Origin: Gemmatimonadota bacterium
Lineage (GTDB): Bacteria; Gemmatimonadota; Gemmatimonadetes; Longimicrobiales; Gaopeijiaceae
Length of the DNA stretch: 64,000 nucleotides
Reading direction: 5' to 3'
NCBI GenBank assembly: GCA_028875075.1
Contig: JAPPGF010000028.1
Span: 41,221-105,220 of the forward strand
Made by a program: the position numbers and the translations under genes. Within the stretch, counting starts at the first letter, position 1. Each line of letters starts with the position of its first letter. The notes beneath the pieces were generated by a model that saw only the letters and a program-made list of their open reading frames with translations, had not been told where the DNA came from and searched no databases. Positions 1 to 12,605 of the stretch are shown here, one piece after another.

Positions 1-1
1 C

Positions 2-232
2 TCCTACACCGACCACGACGAAGCGGGAAGCGAGTACGAACAGGTCGACAGCTTCATGACGCTGGACGCGACCGCGCTGTGGCGCCCGTCCAGGGGCATG
101 GGGATCTCGCTCTCCCTGCTGAATCTGACCGACGTCGCACCGCCCTTCGTGAAGTGGGAGCAGTCCTTCGACGGCTTCACCCACAGCGCCAAGGGGCGGC
201 GCATCAAGCTGTCGGTGACCTATCGCATCTGA
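2..232 (+). CDS. C-terminal fragment of TonB-dependent receptor / outer membrane beta-barrel (5' end outside window)
   Basis: Open from window edge; translation ...LNLTDVAPPFVKWEQSFDGFTHSAKGRRIKLSVTYRI* resembles terminal barrel strands of TonB receptors. Confidence 0.55.
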   Translation, partial: SYTDHDEAGSEYEQVDSFMTLDATALWRPSRGMGISLSLLNLTDVAPPFVKWEQSFDGFTHSAKGRRIKLSVTYRI

Positions 233-436
233 GCGCGACGCCGGCGCCACGGGGAGTTGGAAGTCTCACGTCGCCCGGCGTCCTGCCGTCCACGCGCGGG
301 GGAGGGGGCTGCAGGCTCTCGAGTGGCCACCTGGAGGTGCGTCGGGGGTCGACGCTGATCGAGCAGCGGCGCCCGGAGTTACGCTACATGTGGTTGGGGC
401 GGTCCGTACATCGGCGGGCGATTCTGGGATGAGTCC

Positions 437-1587
<1,151 letters not shown>

Positions 1588-1591
<4 letters not shown>

Positions 1592-2679
1592 GAGCAAGAC
1601 GCGGAGCGAGCGTCGGTGCCCTAGCAGTAGTAGCCCTGGCTGCGGGCTGCGGCGGGGAGGCGCGCGAGTCACTTACGGCCGTCTCCTGGGGCGGCTCCTA
1701 CGCACGGGCCGTCACTTTGGGCTACATCGAGCCCTTCATGGCCGAGACGGGTATCGAGGTGCGCTTGGAGGACTACAACGGCGGCCTCGCCCAGGTGCGC
1801 GCCCAAGTCGAGTCGGGCAGCGTGCACTGGGACGTCGTGGACCTTGAGATCGCCGATGCCGTCAGCGGCTGCGACGAGGGCCTGCTGGAGAGGATCGACC
1901 CCGGCATGCTTTCGCCCGCTCCGGACGGCACGCCGGCCGTCGACGACTTCCTTCCCGAGACGCTGTTGGAGTGCAGCGTGGGCACGCTCTTCTATTCCAC
2001 CGTCTACGCCTACAACGACGAGCGCGTTCCGGGCGAGAAGCCGGCGACGATCGAGGACTTCTTCGATCTGGAGCGCTTTCCGGGCCGTCGCGGGATGCGC
2101 CGCACGCCGGTCGTGAATCTGGAGTTCGCGCTGATGGCGGACGGCGTGCCGGTCGAGGCGGTGTACGACGTGCTAGACGCGCCCGAAGGCGTGGAGCGGG
2201 CCTTCCGCAAGCTCGACACCGTCAAGGACCAGGTCGTGTGGTGGGAAGCGGGGGCGCAGCCGCCACAGATGCTGGCCGACGGCGAGGTCGTGATGACGAC
2301 GGCCTACAACGGGCGGATCTTCAACGCCCAGGTGCTTGAGGGCCAGCCGCTGGTGATCGTCTGGGACGGCCAGGTGCTCGACACGGGTCAGTTGGGCATC
2401 GTCGCCGGCACACCGAACCTGGAGGCCGCCCTGGCCTTCGTCCGCTTCGCCACTTCCGCCCGGTCGATGGCCGCCGTCAGCGGCTACATCGCCTACAGTC
2501 CTGTACGGGGCTCGGGTCTCCCGCTCGTGGGGACCCACGTCGAGACCGGCGTGGACATGAACCCCCACATGCCGACGCACCCGGACAACGGCGCGCGCGT
2601 GCTGACCAACGACTGGCTGTGGTGGAGCGACCACATGGACGCGATGAACGAGCGCTTCAGCGCATGGCTGGCTGAATGA
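1588..2679 (+). CDS. Extracellular solute-binding lipoprotein (PotD-like)
   Basis: Lipobox LAAGCGG; SWGGSY motif; ATGA overlap with upstream ATPase. Confidence 0.85.
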
Positions 2680-3860
2680 ACGGGGCAGGGCTTCGGGCTG
2701 CGGGGCTGGTGCTGCCGCTGGCGGCCTTCATCGCCGTGACCTTCGCTCTGCCGCTGGGGACGATGCTCGTGCGCAGCGTCTACGACCCGACCGTGGCGGA
2801 AGCGATGCCCGAGACGCTGACCCGGCTGGGCGAGTGGGACGGCGCGGGGATGCCCGACGAGGTGGTCTACAGCCGTGCCGCGGCCGAGCTCGCGCGCGCG
2901 ACCGAGCAGGGTACCCTCGGCCAGGTCGCCAGCCGGATCAACCGAGTGCGGAGCGGGCTGCGCAGCTTGCTGGTCCGGACCCCGCGGCAACTACGCGACT
3001 CACCGGCCGGTCCCCGACGCGAGGCGCTCCTCGCCATCGACGAGCGATGGGGTGACCCGGAGACCTGGCACGCCATCCGGACGGCCGGTGACCCGCTGAC
3101 GGCACGGCACTACCTGCACGCGCTCGACCTGGACCGCGCGCGTGACGGTTCGATCGTCCAGCGGCCGGCGGAGGAACGCGTCTACCTGCGCCTGTTCGCA
3201 CGCACGTTCGCCGTCGGCTTGGCGGTCACTGTGCTCTGCATGTTGCTGGGCTATCCCATCGCCTACCTTATCGCGCACGCCTCTGCTAGAAACGCGCGGT
3301 GGCTCCTGGCGTTCGTGCTGGTGCCGTTCTGGACGTCGCTGCTCGTCCGGACAACCTCGTGGATCGTCCTGCTACAGACCCAGGGAGTGGTCAACGACTT
3401 GTTGGTCACGGTCGGGCTGGTCGCCGACGATGGACGGCTGGCTCTGGTCCACAACATGACCGGCACGCTCGTGGCCATGACCCACATCCTGCTCCCGTTC
3501 ATGGTCCTGCCACTCTACTCTGTCATGCGCGGCATCCCGTCGCGGCAGATGGCGGCGGCCGCCTCGCTCGGCGCAGGATTCTTTCAGGCGTTCCGCCGTG
3601 TCTACTGGCCCCAGACCGTCCCGGGCGTCGGCGCCGGCTCGCTGCTGGTTTTCATTCTGGCGATCGGCTACTACATCACGCCTGCGCTGGTGGGCGGCCA
3701 GAGCGGGCAGTTGATCTCCAACTTCATCGCCTACCACATGCAAACCTCCCTGAACTGGGGGCTCGCGGGCGCGCTAGGCGGGATCCTGCTGGCTTCGGTG
3801 GCGGCCCTGTACGTCGTCTACGACCGTGTGGTCGGGGTCGAAGGGATCCGCCTGGGTTGA
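2676..3860 (+). CDS. ABC transporter permease (PotB-like)
   Basis: Multiple TM segments, EAA-loop region (AAAASLGAGFFQAFRRVYWPQTVPGVGAG); ATGA overlap. Confidence 0.85.
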   Translation: MNGAGLRAAGLVLPLAAFIAVTFALPLGTMLVRSVYDPTVAEAMPETLTRLGEWDGAGMPDEVVYSRAAAELARATEQGTLGQVASRINRVRSGLRSLLVRTPRQLRDSPAGPRREALLAIDERWGDPETWHAIRTAGDPLTARHYLHALDLDRARDGSIVQRPAEERVYLRLFARTFAVGLAVTVLCMLLGYPIAYLIAHASARNARWLLAFVLVPFWTSLLVRTTSWIVLLQTQGVVNDLLVTVGLVADDGRLALVHNMTGTLVAMTHILLPFMVLPLYSVMRGIPSRQMAAAASLGAGFFQAFRRVYWPQTVPGVGAGSLLVFILAIGYYITPALVGGQSGQLISNFIAYHMQTSLNWGLAGALGGILLASVAALYVVYDRVVGVEGIRLG

Positions 3861-3862
3861 CG

Positions 3863-4711
3863 ATGGCGTTGCTCGCTTCCCGCCTGGGGCGGATCGCCTA
3901 CCTGATGGCCTGCGGGCTCGTCTTCGTCTTCCTGCTCGCACCGCTGCTCGTGATCGTGCCGCTGAGTTTCAACGCCGAGCCTTACTTCACTTTTACCGAG
4001 GGAATGCTCCGCCTCGACGCCGAGGCGTTCTCGTTCCGGTGGTACCGCCAAGTGGCCACCGACCCCGTGTGGCGGCGGGCCTTGGCTAACAGCCTCTTGA
4101 TCGGCACCGCCGCCACTCTGCTCGCGACTGCACTGGGCACGCTGGCTGCCATGGGCCTGACCAGCCGGGCCATGCCTGTGCGCCGTCTGGCGACGGGGCT
4201 GCTCATCTCGCCGATGGTTGCGCCACTCGTCATCTCGGCGGCGGGGATGTTCTTTTTCTATTCGGCGCTAGGCCTGGCGCAGACTCATCTGGGCCTGATC
4301 CTGGCCCACGCGGCCCTGGGCACGCCGTTCGTCGTCATCACGGTCACCGCGACGCTCTCGGCCTTCGACCGCAACCTGAGCCGAGCCGCTGCCGGGCTGG
4401 GTGCCGGGCCGTGGCTCACGTTCCGGCGCGTGGAGCTCCCGATCATCGCCCCCGGGGTCGTGTCGGGCGCGCTCTTCGCCTTTGCCGTCTCCTTCGACGA
4501 GGTGGTCGTCGTGCTGTTCATGGCCGGCGAGGCGCAGCGGACCATTCCACGGCAGATGTGGGCCGGCGTGCGCGAGCAGATCAGCCCGGCGATCCTCGCA
4601 GTGGCCACGTTCCTCATAGGCTTCGCCGTGCTGCTACTGTGGACGGTGGAGTGGCTGCGCCGCCGCACTCGAGCCAGCGCGGGCTACCAGCCGTATGCCC
4701 CCGCCCGGTAG
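3863..4711 (+). CDS. ABC transporter permease (PotC-like)
   Basis: In-frame start inside longer ORF 3299..4711; TM segments; AAAGLGAGPWLTFRRVELPIIAPGV EAA loop. Confidence 0.85.
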   Translation: MALLASRLGRIAYLMACGLVFVFLLAPLLVIVPLSFNAEPYFTFTEGMLRLDAEAFSFRWYRQVATDPVWRRALANSLLIGTAATLLATALGTLAAMGLTSRAMPVRRLATGLLISPMVAPLVISAAGMFFFYSALGLAQTHLGLILAHAALGTPFVVITVTATLSAFDRNLSRAAAGLGAGPWLTFRRVELPIIAPGVVSGALFAFAVSFDEVVVVLFMAGEAQRTIPRQMWAGVREQISPAILAVATFLIGFAVLLLWTVEWLRRRTRASAGYQPYAPAR

Positions 4712-4804
4712 CGTCCTCCACCGATACACGAAGGTGGCCGAGACGGCTAGATTGGCTCCTGCCGGCCGGTCGGAGCGGACTTACAGAGCAAGGAGGGTGC
4801 CAGC

Positions 4805-6055
4805 GTGACGTCTTGGGTGAGAAAGCCGACCGTTCCCGTACTCGTGGGCGACGTCACGGTGGGCGGATCGGCGCCGGTGGCCGTGCAGTCGATGACGAAC
4901 ACCGACACCGCCGACGCGGCCGCTACGGCGGATCAGGCGGCCGAACTGGCGGCGGCGGGAAGCGAATTGGTCCGCGTCACCGTGAACACCGACGAGGCGG
5001 CGCGAGCGGTACCGGAGGTCGTTGCCCGGCTCCGCGACCGCGGCGTTGAAGTGCCCGTCGTCGGTGACTTCCACTACAACGGGCATCTGCTGCTCACGCG
5101 TAGCTCGGACTGCGCGCGCGCGCTGGCCAAGTACAGGATCAACCCCGGCAACGTCGGCTCGAAGCGCCGCGACGCCAACTTCCAGGCCATCGTCCGCGTC
5201 GCGATCGAGCACGACAAGCCGTTACGCATCGGCGTCAACTGGGGGTCGTTGGACCAGCGCCTGCTCACGGACCTGATGGACGCCAACTCGCGGCGGCTCG
5301 AGCCCAGGGACGCTCGGGAGGTCTTGTTAGAGGCGATGGTGGAATCGGCCGTGCGGTCGGCCGCGCTGGCCGAGGAGACCGGGCTCGGTCACGACCGGAT
5401 CATCCTGTCCGCGAAGGTCTCCTCCGTGCCCGACCTGCTCGGCGTGTACAGGACGCTGGCCGAGCGCACGGATTTCCCGCTGCACCTCGGGCTCACCGAG
5501 GCGGGGATGGGCATGAAGGGCATCGTGGCTACGACGGCAGCGCTCGCGCCGCTGCTCATGGACGGAATCGGCGATACGATTCGCGTCTCATTGACCCCCC
5601 GGCCGGGTGGAGAGCGCACAGAGGAGGTCAAGGTCGCCCAGCAAGTGCTACAGAGTCTGGGCATCCGCCACTTCGAGCCGCAGGTCACCTCGTGCCCCGG
5701 ATGCGGGCGCACGACCAGCACGTTCTTCCAGGAGATGGCCGAGGACATCCTGGGCTATATCCGCGAGCAGATGCCCGAGTGGCGGAGACTCTATCCGGGA
5801 GTCGAGGAGCTCGACGTCGCCGTGATGGGATGTGTCGTCAACGGCCCCGGTGAGAGCCGCCATGCCAACCTCGGCATCTCGCTCCCGGGCACGTTCGAAG
5901 AACCGAAGGCTCCCGTGTACGTCGACGGCGAGCACGTCACCACGCTCAAGGGCGAGAGGCTGGTTGAGGAGTTCAAGCGCATCTTGGACGACTACGTGAC
6001 GGGGCGCTACGGAACCGGTTCGCGATCCGACGCCGTGGGGGTGGGGGACTCCTGA
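4805..6055 (+). CDS. ispG: 4-hydroxy-3-methylbut-2-enyl diphosphate synthase (flavodoxin)
   Basis: [47 protein letters not shown] motifs of IspG/GcpE; GTG start. Confidence 0.95.
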   Translation: MTSWVRKPTVPVLVGDVTVGGSAPVAVQSMTNTDTADAAATADQAAELAAAGSELVRVTVNTDEAARAVPEVVARLRDRGVEVPVVGDFHYNGHLLLTRSSDCARALAKYRINPGNVGSKRRDANFQAIVRVAIEHDKPLRIGVNWGSLDQRLLTDLMDANSRRLEPRDAREVLLEAMVESAVRSAALAEETGLGHDRIILSAKVSSVPDLLGVYRTLAERTDFPLHLGLTEAGMGMKGIVATTAALAPLLMDGIGDTIRVSLTPRPGGERTEEVKVAQQVLQSLGIRHFEPQVTSCPGCGRTTSTFFQEMAEDILGYIREQMPEWRRLYPGVEELDVAVMGCVVNGPGESRHANLGISLPGTFEEPKAPVYVDGEHVTTLKGERLVEEFKRILDDYVTGRYGTGSRSDAVGVGDS

Positions 6056-6325
6056 AGGGGTCTGGCAAAGACGCGGGACGCGACCTCGCTCTGACGGGCG
6101 GATCGACTCACCCCCGGAAGGCGGCCGCGTAGCGGGTCGTTGGGAGCGCTTGCGGATCCTCCTATATTGACCCTGGCCGGGGGCCGTGGACGGGTCGTGA
6201 GATCCAGGCGCTTCTGCTCCGGCGGCGCCTCGAGCGACCGAGACGATGTCAGCGAAGCAGCACGCTCACGTGTCTCCACGTCGGTGCTCCCTCGCCCTGA
6301 TTCCAAAAGCGCCCGCAAGGCTCAT

Positions 6326-9160
6326 ATGTGCCGACCGAATCCGTTGCTAGCACTCCGTCCGAGAGTATTCGCCGCCCTCCTCATCTCCGTGGCCGGCGCT
6401 GCGCCGACGCTCGAGGCCCAGGACCGCGCGCGCCAGAGCCCGCAGTCCGCCTCGGTGCCAGAGCCGGGCCCTGCGGCTCCGGTCGCGTCGGTGGCGAGGC
6501 GGACCGGAGAGATCCGCGTGGATGGGCGGATCGACGAGGCCGCCTGGGACGCCGCGCCGGTCGTGAGCGACTTCGTGCAGAGCGAGCCAGTGGAGGGCGA
6601 TCCAGCGTCGCGCGGCACGCGCGTCCGCGTGCTGCTGGACGAGGAGGCGATCTACGTCGCGGCTCGCATGGACGACGACCCCGCCGACGTGGTCCGTGTG
6701 CTCAACCGGCGCGACGAGCTGGGCGGATTCTTCGACTGGATCGGCGTCTCCTTCGACACCGACCTGACCCGCCGCAACGCGTATCACTTCCGCGTGAACG
6801 CTGCCGGGGTGCAGACCGACATCTACGTGACGGACGAGTCCCGCCAGGACGTCGCCTGGGACGCCGTGTGGGAATCCGCAGTCGAGCACGACGCTGAAGG
6901 CTGGAGCGCCGAGTTCCGTATTCCGCTCTCCCAGATTCGTTACGCGGAGGGGGAAGGGCCGCGCACGTGGGGCTTCAACGCCCACCGGCGGATGGTCTCC
7001 AGCAGCGAGCTCGTGCATTTTTCCCTGCAGAGCCGCCGGCGGGGTGGCGGAGGCAGGGGCGGCTTCTTCGGTGGCAGAGGCAGAGCAGGCGGAGGCGGCG
7101 GCTTCTTCGTCGTCAGTGAGTTCGGCACTCTCGACAGAATCGAAGTGCCCTCGACCAACCAGCGCATCGAGGCACGGCCGTACGTGCTCTCCAGCCTGCA
7201 CCGTGGCCCTGCGGAGCCAGGCGACCCGTTCTTCGATGGCAGCAGGGCGGGCGGGCGCGCGGGATCGGACTTCCGCTTCGGGCTCGGGCCGTCTTTCACG
7301 ATGGATGCGACGGTTAACCCGGACTTCGGACAGGTCGAGGCGGATCCCGCCGTGATCAATCTGACCGCGTTCGAGACCCGTTTCCAGGAGCGCCGGCCGT
7401 TCTTCGTCGAGGACGCGCAGGTCTTTGACTTCCGACTCTCCGGCGGGCCGAACGAGCTATTCTACAGCCGCCGGATCGGCCGCTCGCCCCGTGCCGATGC
7501 ACCCGACGGGGCCGAATACTACGATGCGCCGGAAGCCACAACGATCCTCGGTGCCGCCAAGCTCACGGGTCGAACGGCGGGTGGCCTGCGCGTCGGGGCC
7601 CTCGCGGCGGCGACCCGCGCCGAGGAGGGGAGCGCATACCTCCCGGACGGGAGGACTGTGATTTTCCGTGCGGAGCCCTGGGCGGAGTACGGAGTCGTGA
7701 GTGCCCAGCAGGACCTGAACGAGGGGGCCTCGCAAGTGAGTGGCATCATGACCGCGATACGCCGGTCGCTGCCGGGCAGCGGGGAATTCGACCACCTCCC
7801 GGCCCAGGCCTACAGTGCCGGGATGCGTTTCGAGCATCAGTGGAGCGACCGCGTCTGGCGGCTGTCGGGGTTCCTCGCCGGCAGCCACGTCCGCGGCGAG
7901 CCCGAGGCGCTGACCCGGATCCAGCGTGCGAGCAATCACTACTTCCAGCGTCCCGATGCGACCAGGATGCGGGTCGACTCGACCGCGACGTCGATCACGG
8001 GAGCCGAGTGGCGGCTGCAGCTCGATCGCCAAAACACCGCGTGGACCGGCGGGGTCTGGCTGGCCGAGGTCACCAAGGGCTTTGAGATCAACGACTTCGG
8101 CTTCAGTAGGAACCAAGAGCGGCTGGATGGAGGTTTCCGCGTGGGCTATTTGCAGATCGAGCCCGGCCGCATCCTCCGCGACTACAGCGTCAGCTTCTTC
8201 ACGTTCTACAATTTCAGCCACGAGGCCCTGGATCAGCCCGGTTCGTGGGACTCCTGGCGCGAGGCGTACACCAATGGGACGTTCAACCTCCAGGGCCGCT
8301 TCTCGCTGCTCAACTACCACGGCGGCAACGCTAACATCTCCTTCCGGCCCGACACTTACAGCCGCAACGCCACGCGTGGCGGCCCGGTCATGCTCGAGCC
8401 GGGCTCGGTCGGCATAGGATTGGGCGTGAACTTCGACCGACGTCGCCCGTACAGCGGAGGCATGTACCTCAACTGGCGGCGTGACTCGTACGGGAACGGG
8501 GGCGAGGTCTTCGTTGGCGCGGACCTCCAGATGCGCCCGACCCCGCCGCTTCAGCTCCAGATCGAACCGCGCTTCAGCACGGAGACGGACGGGAGCCAGT
8601 ACGTCACCTCCACGTCGACGATGGCGTACGATCCCACGTTCGGCCGCCGCTACTTCTTCGGTGACCTGAAGCGGAAGACGCTGTCGCTCGAGACGCGAGT
8701 GAATTACGCGTTCTCGCCCTCGCTCAGCCTTCAAGTGTACGCCCAGGGGCTCCTCTCGTCGGGCGACTACCTAGCGTACAAGCAGCTCCAGACCCCGGGC
8801 ACGTTCACCTTCCGAGAGTTCCAGCAGGGTTCGGCTGCGCTCGTGGGAGGGAACGTGCAGTGCGAAGGAGGTGACATCTGCCGCACCGCGGACGGCGACC
8901 AGCACTTGGACTTCGACGGCGACGGCTTTGCGGACTACGATTTCGGGGACCGGGACTTCAACGTCCGTTCCCTGATCGGCAACGCCGTGCTCCGTTGGGA
9001 ATACCGTCCCGGGTCGACGATCTTCCTGGTGTGGCAGCGCCAACAGGAGGGCAGGGTGGACTTGGGCGACTTCGACTTCGGCCGAGATCTCGACGCGCTC
9101 TGGGACGCGCCTGCCCACAACCGGTTTATAATTAAGATGAACTACTGGCTGGGGCTGTAG
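6326..9160 (+). CDS. DUF5916 / CBM9-like N-terminus outer-membrane protein
   Basis: Signal peptide; IRVDGRIDEAAWDAAPVVSDFVQSEP...GDPASRGTRVRVLLDEEAIYVAARMDD; C-terminal barrel-like strands. Confidence 0.85.
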   Translation: MCRPNPLLALRPRVFAALLISVAGAAPTLEAQDRARQSPQSASVPEPGPAAPVASVARRTGEIRVDGRIDEAAWDAAPVVSDFVQSEPVEGDPASRGTRVRVLLDEEAIYVAARMDDDPADVVRVLNRRDELGGFFDWIGVSFDTDLTRRNAYHFRVNAAGVQTDIYVTDESRQDVAWDAVWESAVEHDAEGWSAEFRIPLSQIRYAEGEGPRTWGFNAHRRMVSSSELVHFSLQSRRRGGGGRGGFFGGRGRAGGGGGFFVVSEFGTLDRIEVPSTNQRIEARPYVLSSLHRGPAEPGDPFFDGSRAGGRAGSDFRFGLGPSFTMDATVNPDFGQVEADPAVINLTAFETRFQERRPFFVEDAQVFDFRLSGGPNELFYSRRIGRSPRADAPDGAEYYDAPEATTILGAAKLTGRTAGGLRVGALAAATRAEEGSAYLPDGRTVIFRAEPWAEYGVVSAQQDLNEGASQVSGIMTAIRRSLPGSGEFDHLPAQAYSAGMRFEHQWSDRVWRLSGFLAGSHVRGEPEALTRIQRASNHYFQRPDATRMRVDSTATSITGAEWRLQLDRQNTAWTGGVWLAEVTKGFEINDFGFSRNQERLDGGFRVGYLQIEPGRILRDYSVSFFTFYNFSHEALDQPGSWDSWREAYTNGTFNLQGRFSLLNYHGGNANISFRPDTYSRNATRGGPVMLEPGSVGIGLGVNFDRRRPYSGGMYLNWRRDSYGNGGEVFVGADLQMRPTPPLQLQIEPRFSTETDGSQYVTSTSTMAYDPTFGRRYFFGDLKRKTLSLETRVNYAFSPSLSLQVYAQGLLSSGDYLAYKQLQTPGTFTFREFQQGSAALVGGNVQCEGGDICRTADGDQHLDFDGDGFADYDFGDRDFNVRSLIGNAVLRWEYRPGSTIFLVWQRQQEGRVDLGDFDFGRDLDALWDAPAHNRFIIKMNYWLGL

Positions 9161-9450
9161 GGTTGAGCAGGGGCGGTACGGCTTGAGACTTGCGGAGAGC
9201 GCCGGTCGACCAGGGAGTTTAATTCCGCGGCCGCTCGCTGATATCACTGGATTGAGCAGGGCATCCTTCGCGCAGCGGTGGGCGCGGATGCGAGAGCGGA
9301 CGCCAGCCGCGTATCTTGGGACGACGTAATCCGTCGTCAGGCAGGCGACCGGCATGGCCTTTTGCCTCGGCCTCGTCATCCTCCGCCTTCCCGCCGCCAC
9401 GGGCGGAGCCCTCATCATCTTGTCTCGACATTCAGCTGTTGGTGAGCGCC

Positions 9451-9633
9451 ATGCCAGATACCGCACAGTCACGTCGCCGCAGAGCGCGCCAGCGACTCCT
9501 AAAGCGCGCGTTCAGAGTCTATTGGCGTCCAGTCCTGAGCGAGCGCACCTTCTGGATCATCTGGATCGGAATCGCGGTCTTGGCAGTCGGTTACTCCGTA
9601 GGGTTGCTCGTGCTGCTGGTGACGGCCGCGTAA
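9451..9633 (+). CDS. Small basic single-TM protein (60 aa), hypothetical
   Basis: MPDTAQSRRRRARQRLLKRAFRVYWRPVLSERTFWIIWIGIAVLAVGYSVGLLVLLVTAA; basic N-term plus TM helix. Confidence 0.4.
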   Translation: MPDTAQSRRRRARQRLLKRAFRVYWRPVLSERTFWIIWIGIAVLAVGYSVGLLVLLVTAA

Positions 9634-9867
9634 GTCACACGCACGGCATCGAGTCGTGAGTCGAATGGGTAGTCTTGCCGGCTGCTCGAGGCCTGGAGCC
9701 TCCTCCGAAGGACCGATCGAGACCTGGCACAGCCTTGTCGCGATTCCTGCGGCGGGCGGGCGGGTGAGCGCCACGGCACGGCAACTATCGGACACGGAGC
9801 AACAATTGCAGTCGGACAGCGCGGTAGCAGCAGCCCGGAGCGTGAGGAGCCTGATCTTGGCCGACCA

Positions 9868-11098
9868 CGTACCTTTTCCGCTGCGTGAGGCCGCTGTCCG
9901 AAACCCTATCGTGCTCGAGCAAGGCGAGGGCGTCCGGGTTCGTGGCTCGGACGGTGCCGAGCACCTTAGATCTCTTCGCCGGGATTCTCACGACCTCGAT
10001 CGGACACGGTCACCCTCGGGTGGTCGGGGCAGTGTCCAAGCAGTTGGGTCGAATCGGTCACACCTCGACCCTGTACGTAACGGCCGAGCAGGTCGAGGCG
10101 TCGCGTCGCATCGCCAGGATCGCGCTCGTTCTTCACGAACAGCGGCACGGAGGCCGTTGAGACGGCCATCGTTTTGGCCAGCGTATTCACCGGCCGCACT
10201 GAGATCATCGTCCTAAGGCTGGGATATCATGGTCGCTCGGCCCTGGACCAATCTCACCGGCCATGCACCCCGGCGCCCCCTTGCGAGCCGCGTCGCTGGC
10301 ATCAAGCACGCCATTTCACCCTATCCGTTCCGGAGGCCGTGCGACGGGACGTGCGTCGACGCCACGTCGACGATCTGCAACAGGTCATCGAGACGACCAT
10401 GAGCGGCCGGCCCGCCGCGTTGATCGCGGAGGCGATCCAATGAGTCGGGGGTTACGTCGTGCCGCCGCCAGGCTATTTCCGGCGGGTGGCGGAGGTCATC
10501 CGGAGCCACGGAGGGCTCTTCATCAGCGACTAGGTCCAGACCGGGTTCGGCCGTACCGGAGAGCATTGGCTCGGCATAGGGCATTGGGGAGTGGAGCCGG
10601 ACATCAGGGTGATGGCGAAGGGGGTCGCGAACGGGTTTCCCGCCGGCGTGACCACGACCCGCAGGGAGATCGCAGAGGCCTGGACCACAAAGACGATCTC
10701 CCCGTTCGGGGGCAATGCGATCAGCATGGCCGCGGCGGTGGCGACGCTGGACGTGATGCGGGAGGAAAACGTGCCGATGCGTTCGGCCGACAGGAGGCGG
10801 CAGCTCGGCGCGACGCGCGCTAGGGGCCGAGCACGACTGGATCGGCGAGGCCCGCGGCATGGGGTTGATGTGGGGGATCGAACTCGTGACTGATCGGGAG
10901 TCCCGCGAGCCCGACGCGGCGCGCGCCACGACGCTGGTGGAGGCCGCGAGCCAGGAGGGGCTGCTGGTCGGACTGGGCGGCCTTCACGGCAACGTCGTCG
11001 GGATCGGGCCCTCCATGCTCATCACCGAAGACGAGCTCGCTGAGGCGATCAGGCGGTTCATGCGGGCGTGCGATCGAGTGGCGGAAGGCGCCCCATGA
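9868..11098 (+). pseudogene. Decayed class-III aminotransferase (alanine-glyoxylate / AGXT2-like)
   Basis: Homologous blocks across frames (DLFAGILTTSIGHGHPRVV, SGTEAVETAIVLAS, VQTGFGRTGEHW, DIRVMAKGVANGFPAG, MGLMWGIELV) with in-frame TGA at 10441, TAG at 10531 and several frameshifts. Confidence 0.85.
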
Positions 11099-11415
11099 GC
11101 GTGAATCCTCACCGGGTCACCGTGCCGGCTCCGGTCGCCGTTCCGTCAGTGTGTTGAGGGGCTTACGGTCCGGCTTCCACTTTAGCATGCGCTGGCGGGG
11201 CGCCAGGTAGGCGACGGTTCGCGGCCGGCCGCGAGTCTCGCCCGGTCGCGCTGACCACAGTATTCTACCGGTTTCGCTTGTCACCACCTGTCGTCGAACA
11301 TCGCACCGGGACTCCGCCGACCCTGCAGAAATTACCGGGCGCGGAGGTCTGCGCGCTGTGTGAAGGCCCCGGTTCACAGAGAGACTCTACCGAGCCATCA
11401 CGGAGGTATGTGGAG

Positions 11416-12567
11416 ATGAGGAACCCATTGACGGGTCTGGTCCTGCTGCTCGCCGCCGCAACCGTGCTATCCGGTTGTACGGACACCCGGGTGCAGACGG
11501 CGGCGGCCGAGGCGATGCGAAAAGGAGGCGACAACCGTACTGGGGAGTATTTCCCCGCGCCGGAGGGCTGGTGGAAGGACGCTCCGGAGCACGACGAGGT
11601 TTACCGCTGGGGTCAGGGTTCGGGCGTGGTCGCCGACGGTCCCGACCGGATCCTGGTCGGCTTCACGGGTGACCGGGGACGGCCCGGCGTGGAGATCCCG
11701 AGGTTAGCCCGTAACATGGTCGTCGAGTTCGACGCCGACGGGAACGTCAGCCAGCGCTGGTCCCAGTGGGACACGCTCATCGGCTTTCCACATCAACTCT
11801 ACATCAGTCCATACGACCCAGAGCGCCACATCTGGATCGTCGACCGGGGCGGCGGCCCTCACAATGTTCACGAACAAATCCTCAAGTTCACCAACGACGG
11901 TAGCGAGCTCGTGATGCGGCTTCGTGATCCGAACCCGCGTCAGAGCGACGAGGTAGTGCTCGCAAACCAGCCGCCCGGACCCCTCGACTTCGGCCAGGCG
12001 GCCGTGCTCGCCTTCTTTCCTAACGGCGACTTCGTCGTCGGCGACGGCTACCAGAACGGGCGCATCGCGCGTTACAGCGTAGGGGGCGACTTCATCTCGC
12101 AGTTCGGCGAGCCCGGCAAGGACAGTCCCGGCCAGTTCGACCTGATTCACGGTATCGCGATCGACCGCGACCGGCGCATCTACGTCTCGGACCGCGACAA
12201 CGACCGGATCCAAGTGTTCACCGAGAACGGCGAGTTCATCGAGGAGTGGCCCGACATCAAGGGGCCTACGGGCATCTACATCGACGAGAACGAGCGCGTC
12301 TGGGTAATGTCCACGACCCTGAACCAGGTCTCGCAGTTCAGCATGGACGGCTACCTCGAGTACCAGTTCGGAGCGTACTGCTGCACGCGCGGCGGCTTCA
12401 ACGGCGGGTTTTCGCGCCCGCACCAGATGAACGTGGACGCGGACGGCAACCTCTACGTGGCCAACTTCGACGGCGGATACATCACCAAGTACACGCCGCG
12501 GCCGGACGCCGACCCGAACAAGCTCGTGGGACAGCCGATGCTAATGCAGGGGCGGGCGACGGACTGA
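11416..12567 (+). CDS. NHL-repeat beta-propeller lipoprotein, PAL-like (copy 1)
   Basis: Lipobox VLSGCTD; NHL blades IHGIAIDRDRRIYVSDRDNDRIQVF. Confidence 0.85.
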   Translation: MRNPLTGLVLLLAAATVLSGCTDTRVQTAAAEAMRKGGDNRTGEYFPAPEGWWKDAPEHDEVYRWGQGSGVVADGPDRILVGFTGDRGRPGVEIPRLARNMVVEFDADGNVSQRWSQWDTLIGFPHQLYISPYDPERHIWIVDRGGGPHNVHEQILKFTNDGSELVMRLRDPNPRQSDEVVLANQPPGPLDFGQAAVLAFFPNGDFVVGDGYQNGRIARYSVGGDFISQFGEPGKDSPGQFDLIHGIAIDRDRRIYVSDRDNDRIQVFTENGEFIEEWPDIKGPTGIYIDENERVWVMSTTLNQVSQFSMDGYLEYQFGAYCCTRGGFNGGFSRPHQMNVDADGNLYVANFDGGYITKYTPRPDADPNKLVGQPMLMQGRATD

Positions 12568-12605
12568 GGGACGGTTTTACAGAACCATCACGGAGGAGAG
12601 TGACT

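Noticed and set aside
7457-8734. 425-aa minus-strand ORF
   Set aside because: Antisense to the DUF5916 gene; composition typical of a shadow ORF.
11219-11232. CGCGGCCGGCCGCG palindrome upstream of the NHL array
   Set aside because: Short GC palindrome expected by chance in this composition; no U-tract or conserved context.
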